Shown here: positions 60,747 to 64,000 of the stretch, one piece after another | How positions within the stretch are numbered: position 1 is the first letter of the stretch | How the letters are laid out: each line of letters begins with the position of its first letter | NCBI GenBank assembly: GCA_017744715.1 | Contig: JAGIAT010000007.1 | Span: 202,487 to 266,486 of the forward strand | Origin: Niabella sp. | Lineage (GTDB): Bacteria > Bacteroidota > Bacteroidia > Chitinophagales > Chitinophagaceae | Direction: 5' to 3' | DNA length: 64,000 nucleotides | The notes under the pieces: generated by a model | The model's input: the letters and a program-made list of their open reading frames with translations, nothing else | Databases searched by the model: none | What the model was told of the DNA's origin: nothing | Translations under genes and position numbers: made by a program

Positions 60747-61841
60747 TTACAAATAGTGCACGGGATTGGTATTTATTGCTGTTTTAAGGACGGCAAAGTT
60801 AGGGATTTTTTCCTGTAAAACGTGTTGGAGCAATTCTATGGTAAACTGTTCGCTTTCATAATGTCCGATATCTGCCAGCAGGATTTTTCCATCTGCGTCA
60901 AAGAATTCGTGGTATTTGATATCTGCGCTGATGTATGCATCTGATCCTGAATTGATTGCGGTTTTTGTTAAAAAGCTGCCGGCGCCTCCGCAGATGCTTA
61001 CTTTTTTGATTTTTCTCCCCCGGAGGGCGGTATGGCGTACCACGGAAAGGTTGAAGACGGCCTTCAGTTTCCGGAGAAAGTCGGTTTCTTCCAGTGCCTC
61101 CTGAAATTCCCCGGTAATACCGGAACCTATTTCCTGGTGGAGGTTATTTAATGCAATGGTTTCATACGCCACTTCTTCATAGGGGTGGTTTTCGCGCAGC
61201 GCGGTGAGGATTTTATTTTTCAGGTAAAACGGATACAGGATCTCTATTTTCAGTTCCTCAGCTTCGTGCCGGACCCCGATTTCCCCGGAAAAGGGTTGGG
61301 CATCATTTCCCGGAAGAAAGGTTCCTTTGCCCGTTGCGGCAAAGCTGCATTCCCGGTAATGGCCAATTTCGCCGCCACCGGCCGCAAAAATGGCGGCACG
61401 TACTTTTTCTGCGTATTCCGGCGGTACAAAAAAATAAAGCTTTTCAAGCTGCCGTTCCTTTGGAGCCAGTATTTGCAGGTTGGTCAATCCGAGCTTTTCA
61501 GCAATCTTTCCGTTTACACCGTGCAGCACATTGTCGAGGTTGGTATGGATGGCATAAATGGCAATATCCTGTTTGATGGCTTTAATAAGGGTACGTTCTA
61601 CGTAATTATTGCCATTGATCTTTTTCAGGCCGGAAAAAACAATGGGGTGGTGGGCAATCACCAGGTTGCAGTTTTTTTCGATGGCTTCATCCACTACGGT
61701 TTCAACCGCATCCAGGCAGCACAGGATACCGGTACATTGCCAATCCGGCCGGCCGGTGAGTAACCCGGCATTGTCATAGCTTTCCTGCAGGGCAGGAGGG
61801 GCAATATGCTCCAGGATTTTTATAATGGAACCGATGGTCAT
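60747..61841 (-). CDS. Nif3-like dinuclear metal-binding protein (DUF34)
   Basis: A 364-residue protein of the NIF3/YbgI/DUF34 family, which forms a hexamer with a dinuclear metal site. Metal ligands: His64/His65 in NLVIAHHPIVFSG, Asp in YAIHTNLDNV, and the C-terminal DIGHYESEQ His and Glu. Residues ~130-240 are an inserted alpha/beta (PII-like) domain (KLYFFVPPEYAEKVRAAIF, NHPYEEVAYE), usual in longer members. Biochemical function is debated; GTP cyclohydrolase-like or metal-related roles have been proposed. Co-directional with the zinc-ribbon gene. Confidence 0.93.
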   Translation of the reverse strand: MTIGSIIKILEHIAPPALQESYDNAGLLTGRPDWQCTGILCCLDAVETVVDEAIEKNCNLVIAHHPIVFSGLKKINGNNYVERTLIKAIKQDIAIYAIHTNLDNVLHGVNGKIAEKLGLTNLQILAPKERQLEKLYFFVPPEYAEKVRAAIFAAGGGEIGHYRECSFAATGKGTFLPGNDAQPFSGEIGVRHEAEELKIEILYPFYLKNKILTALRENHPYEEVAYETIALNNLHQEIGSGITGEFQEALEETDFLRKLKAVFNLSVVRHTALRGRKIKKVSICGGAGSFLTKTAINSGSDAYISADIKYHEFFDADGKILLADIGHYESEQFTIELLQHVLQEKIPNFAVLKTAINTNPVHYL

Positions 61842-61966
61842 ATAAAAAGTTTGGCGATAAAGATAAGCCTGCGGAATTTAAAATAACCAATATGGAATTT
61901 TAAATTTAAAAGTAAAGAGCCGCTTATTACTGCACCCGTTTTGCATGCACTATTCCTTATTTTCAT

Positions 61967-64000
61967 TTATTGCCGCTCCGGGTTCACATACTGTTCCAGC
62001 ATCAATAACTTACCGGTGGTGGTAATGCCCTCGGCTACAATTTTAAACCGCCGGGTGCGGTCGTTATTGTAAAAGGGAATGGCAATGCGCTGGTCTTTTC
62101 CGGATATGAATAGTTCCGGTTTCCAGTTGAGGGTAAGCCGGTAATCGGTGTATTGATTTGCTGCCGGAGTAGCATAATCAGGCGCATAAAACTCTTTCAT
62201 GATACTGTACCCTTCATAGTCAACAATGGTTGCGGAAGATTCCATGGCATCGTTGAGTTCGTTGCCCCGCTTGGTGTATACGGCCAGCACACCGCCCGCT
62301 CCGCCACCGGGCGCACCCACAAAATTGGGGAATACTTTTACCAGGGCAATGTCGGAAGGCGGAATAGCTTCGATCATGCCGGCATCCACCGGCATTTCAT
62401 CGAGGTACAGCTGCATGGCTTGCTGCGCCCCGGCCTGCCGGTAAAAAAGCCGGTAATTTCCAAACTGCCCGCCGCGCTCTATGGTCAAACTGGGAATCCG
62501 TCCCTGCAGGTAATCAAAAATGTTCTGGTTAGGAATAAACTCCCGTGTAAGATCCATCGTGCGGGCATTGATGCCGCCGGCAAACAGCCCGCTCATATAC
62601 TGCTCTTCCAGTTTTTGCATACGGGTTTTGGTGCCCAGTACCACTACACTATCCAGCATTACACCCTCACCACGGGTATAATCGAAGTAGGCCGTACCCA
62701 TTTTTGAGGCAAGGGCAGCGCCGGCACTGGCTGCAGGATCGAAGGGCAGCTTTAAAGGCGGCAGCGCATAGGAGCGCGTAAGAGAATCGGCGTTTAATTT
62801 TATGGTGAGGAATTTGTTTTTCTTCCCCATTACATCGCTGAAGAGTACCCGGGCCTTATTAAAAAAGATCATCGAATCCATTTTGAACCGGCCTTCGGCA
62901 TCTGTTTTAATCGTTTGTAAACTGCGTCCGGAATCGGTGGCCACCCACACCAGCAAATCGCGGTCGGCAAAGGATTTGCCGGAGCCCGCTACGGTGGCCT
63001 TGCCGGAAAGACTGATAAAGCCGGGGTCTTTATGCTGCGGCTCCGGCAGGGTGTTGGCGGCTACATCGGTCCATTTAAACCGGCGCCAGCCGTTGGTAAG
63101 CATCAGGAGTTCCACTGCTGCTGTTGCCCCGGGTTCATTGCTAAGGTAATAAGCCGGCTCATGTACATATCCCGGGATATCGCTGGTAAGCAGGAATGTA
63201 CTGTAAATATTCTGCGGCCGGTAACCTCCGGATTCGTAATCCGCATCGGTAACAGAAACAGAAAAGTTGCCGGTTACGCTATCCGGTAGTGTAATACTGA
63301 AATGATTTTTTTTGCGGGGAGCCGTATTCAGTGTATCGGCCCTGAAGGTAGCCGGCAGCATATATTCTTTATTGTTAACAAAGGTTAACCGCTCAGCAAG
63401 CGGCATTCCATCCTTGTTGAAAAAGGTGATCTGCAACACGCCGGAGGGAAGGTTGCCGGTTTGAATAATACCGCTGATCTTGTTGCCGGCGGCTGGTGTC
63501 AGCGGTTGTTTAAATACGACCTGGTGCTGCATCTGGCCTGCCATATACGCCGGTGTTTGCCGACTGCCGCGGTAATTGAGGGTAAATGATTTGCCGCCGG
63601 CTTCGTTTACCAGGTTTAACACCAGGCCTTCAGGGCTGCTTTCCGGCAGGCTCACCGGTGGCTGTCCGGCAAGCAGCGCATGGTAACGCATGCCGGCAGC
63701 AGGAGTAAGCGTAAATTGTCCCATGCCGTCATGCCGGCTGGTAAACCGGGTAATGATCCGGTTCTGTTCATCCCTGATTTCCCCGGAAACCGTTGCCGGC
63801 AGCCCGTTGGCGTCAACAGCTTTAAACGCTATATTATTGGCGAGGCCGGAGACCAGGTTTCCGCCTTCGGGAAAAAAGCGGAGATCCGTCGCTGCCGGAG
63901 CGGGGGATGATGCGGTACGCTGTTTATTGCGTCCATAGATCAGGATCCGTTGTGAAAACAGGTAGCGTTTGTCGAAATTGAGCATCAGGGGCGTGTAGGC
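61967..64000 (-). CDS. Large secreted MG2/plug-like protein, N-terminus cut by window edge
   Basis: At least 677 residues are visible, and the frame stays open to 64000, so the true start lies outside the window. The first visible part contains ATDLRFFPEGGNLVSGLANN, typical of alpha-2-macroglobulin-like MG domains in Bacteroidota surface proteins. A central beta region follows. Residues ~430-560 resemble a TonB-receptor plug (NIFDYLQGRIPSLTIERGG, PSDIALVKVFPN, GGVLAVYTKRG). The C-terminus is FKIVAEGITTTGKLL. Such proteins have been read as TonB-plug-bearing envelope proteins; their role is not known. Confidence 0.75.
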   Translation of the reverse strand, partial: AYTPLMLNFDKRYLFSQRILIYGRNKQRTASSPAPAATDLRFFPEGGNLVSGLANNIAFKAVDANGLPATVSGEIRDEQNRIITRFTSRHDGMGQFTLTPAAGMRYHALLAGQPPVSLPESSPEGLVLNLVNEAGGKSFTLNYRGSRQTPAYMAGQMQHQVVFKQPLTPAAGNKISGIIQTGNLPSGVLQITFFNKDGMPLAERLTFVNNKEYMLPATFRADTLNTAPRKKNHFSITLPDSVTGNFSVSVTDADYESGGYRPQNIYSTFLLTSDIPGYVHEPAYYLSNEPGATAAVELLMLTNGWRRFKWTDVAANTLPEPQHKDPGFISLSGKATVAGSGKSFADRDLLVWVATDSGRSLQTIKTDAEGRFKMDSMIFFNKARVLFSDVMGKKNKFLTIKLNADSLTRSYALPPLKLPFDPAASAGAALASKMGTAYFDYTRGEGVMLDSVVVLGTKTRMQKLEEQYMSGLFAGGINARTMDLTREFIPNQNIFDYLQGRIPSLTIERGGQFGNYRLFYRQAGAQQAMQLYLDEMPVDAGMIEAIPPSDIALVKVFPNFVGAPGGGAGGVLAVYTKRGNELNDAMESSATIVDYEGYSIMKEFYAPDYATPAANQYTDYRLTLNWKPELFISGKDQRIAIPFYNNDRTRRFKIVAEGITTTGKLLMLEQYVNPERQ

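Overview
The window reads as chromosomal DNA of a Bacteroidota bacterium, most likely a soil or sediment Chitinophagaceae (Niabella, Niastella or Chitinophaga type). The phylum call rests on a SusC/SusD pair, GH92 and GH29 glycosidases, DUF4959/DUF4998 lipoproteins, a propeller-type sensor kinase, and promoters of the TTTG-N19/20-TAnnTTTG kind (for example 37870-37900 and 12467-12498). The family-level placement is inference from general likeness. No rRNA, tRNA, CRISPR array, transposase or integrase was recognised.

Layout. (1) 1-12.5 kb is an accessory, repeat-rich and visibly AT-richer stretch. It holds a DUF4236 protein; a compact DUF488-DUF488-dual-OB-like operon; small secreted or membrane hypotheticals; an XRE regulator followed by a T5orf172 (GIY-YIG) gene split over two frames; and a SymE-like toxin gene. 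At least four repeat families lie between them: a ~530 bp element with a hairpin at each end (two copies), a ~370 bp REP-like palindromic element (two copies plus a fragment), a 180 bp tandem repeat, and a minisatellite that switches from an 11 bp to a 10 bp period. (2) 12.5-28.4 kb is a polysaccharide utilisation locus: SusC, SusD, two discoidin-like surface lipoproteins, a BSP-family zinc peptidase, GH92, an (alpha/alpha)6 glycosidase and a second, longer GH92. The likely target is an alpha-mannose-rich glycan or glycoprotein. (3) 28.4-35.1 kb carries an RDD membrane protein, a lipoprotein and a three-gene sensor kinase / tiny membrane protein / response regulator operon. (4) 35.2-46.5 kb holds an M1 aminopeptidase divergent from a Tat-exported FAD oxidoreductase, rimO, a PhoPQ-related hydrolase, a RibD-type reductase, a zinc-ribbon protein, and an AraC regulator with an SDR. 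(5) 46.8-51.3 kb is a LysR-controlled electrophile/quinone detoxification cluster: MdaB, NAD(P)-binding epimerase, ABM monooxygenase, a degraded signal-peptide ORF, aldo/keto reductase and VOC protein. (6) 51.3-54.6 kb has a GH29 fucosidase and a GH16 lipoprotein. (7) 55-64 kb is mostly housekeeping: a 2-oxoacid dehydrogenase E2, dcd, a phosphopantetheinyl transferase, recN, a coiled-coil zinc-ribbon protein with tandem terminators, a Nif3-like protein, and a large secreted protein cut by the right edge.

Together the genes describe a glycan degrader that binds oligosaccharides at the surface, trims mannose and fucose residues in the periplasm and senses conditions through a split two-component system. 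The features most worth follow-up are the DUF488/dual-OB cassette, the 11-to-10 bp minisatellite, the hairpin-ended ~530 bp element, and the small membrane protein coupled to the response regulator.
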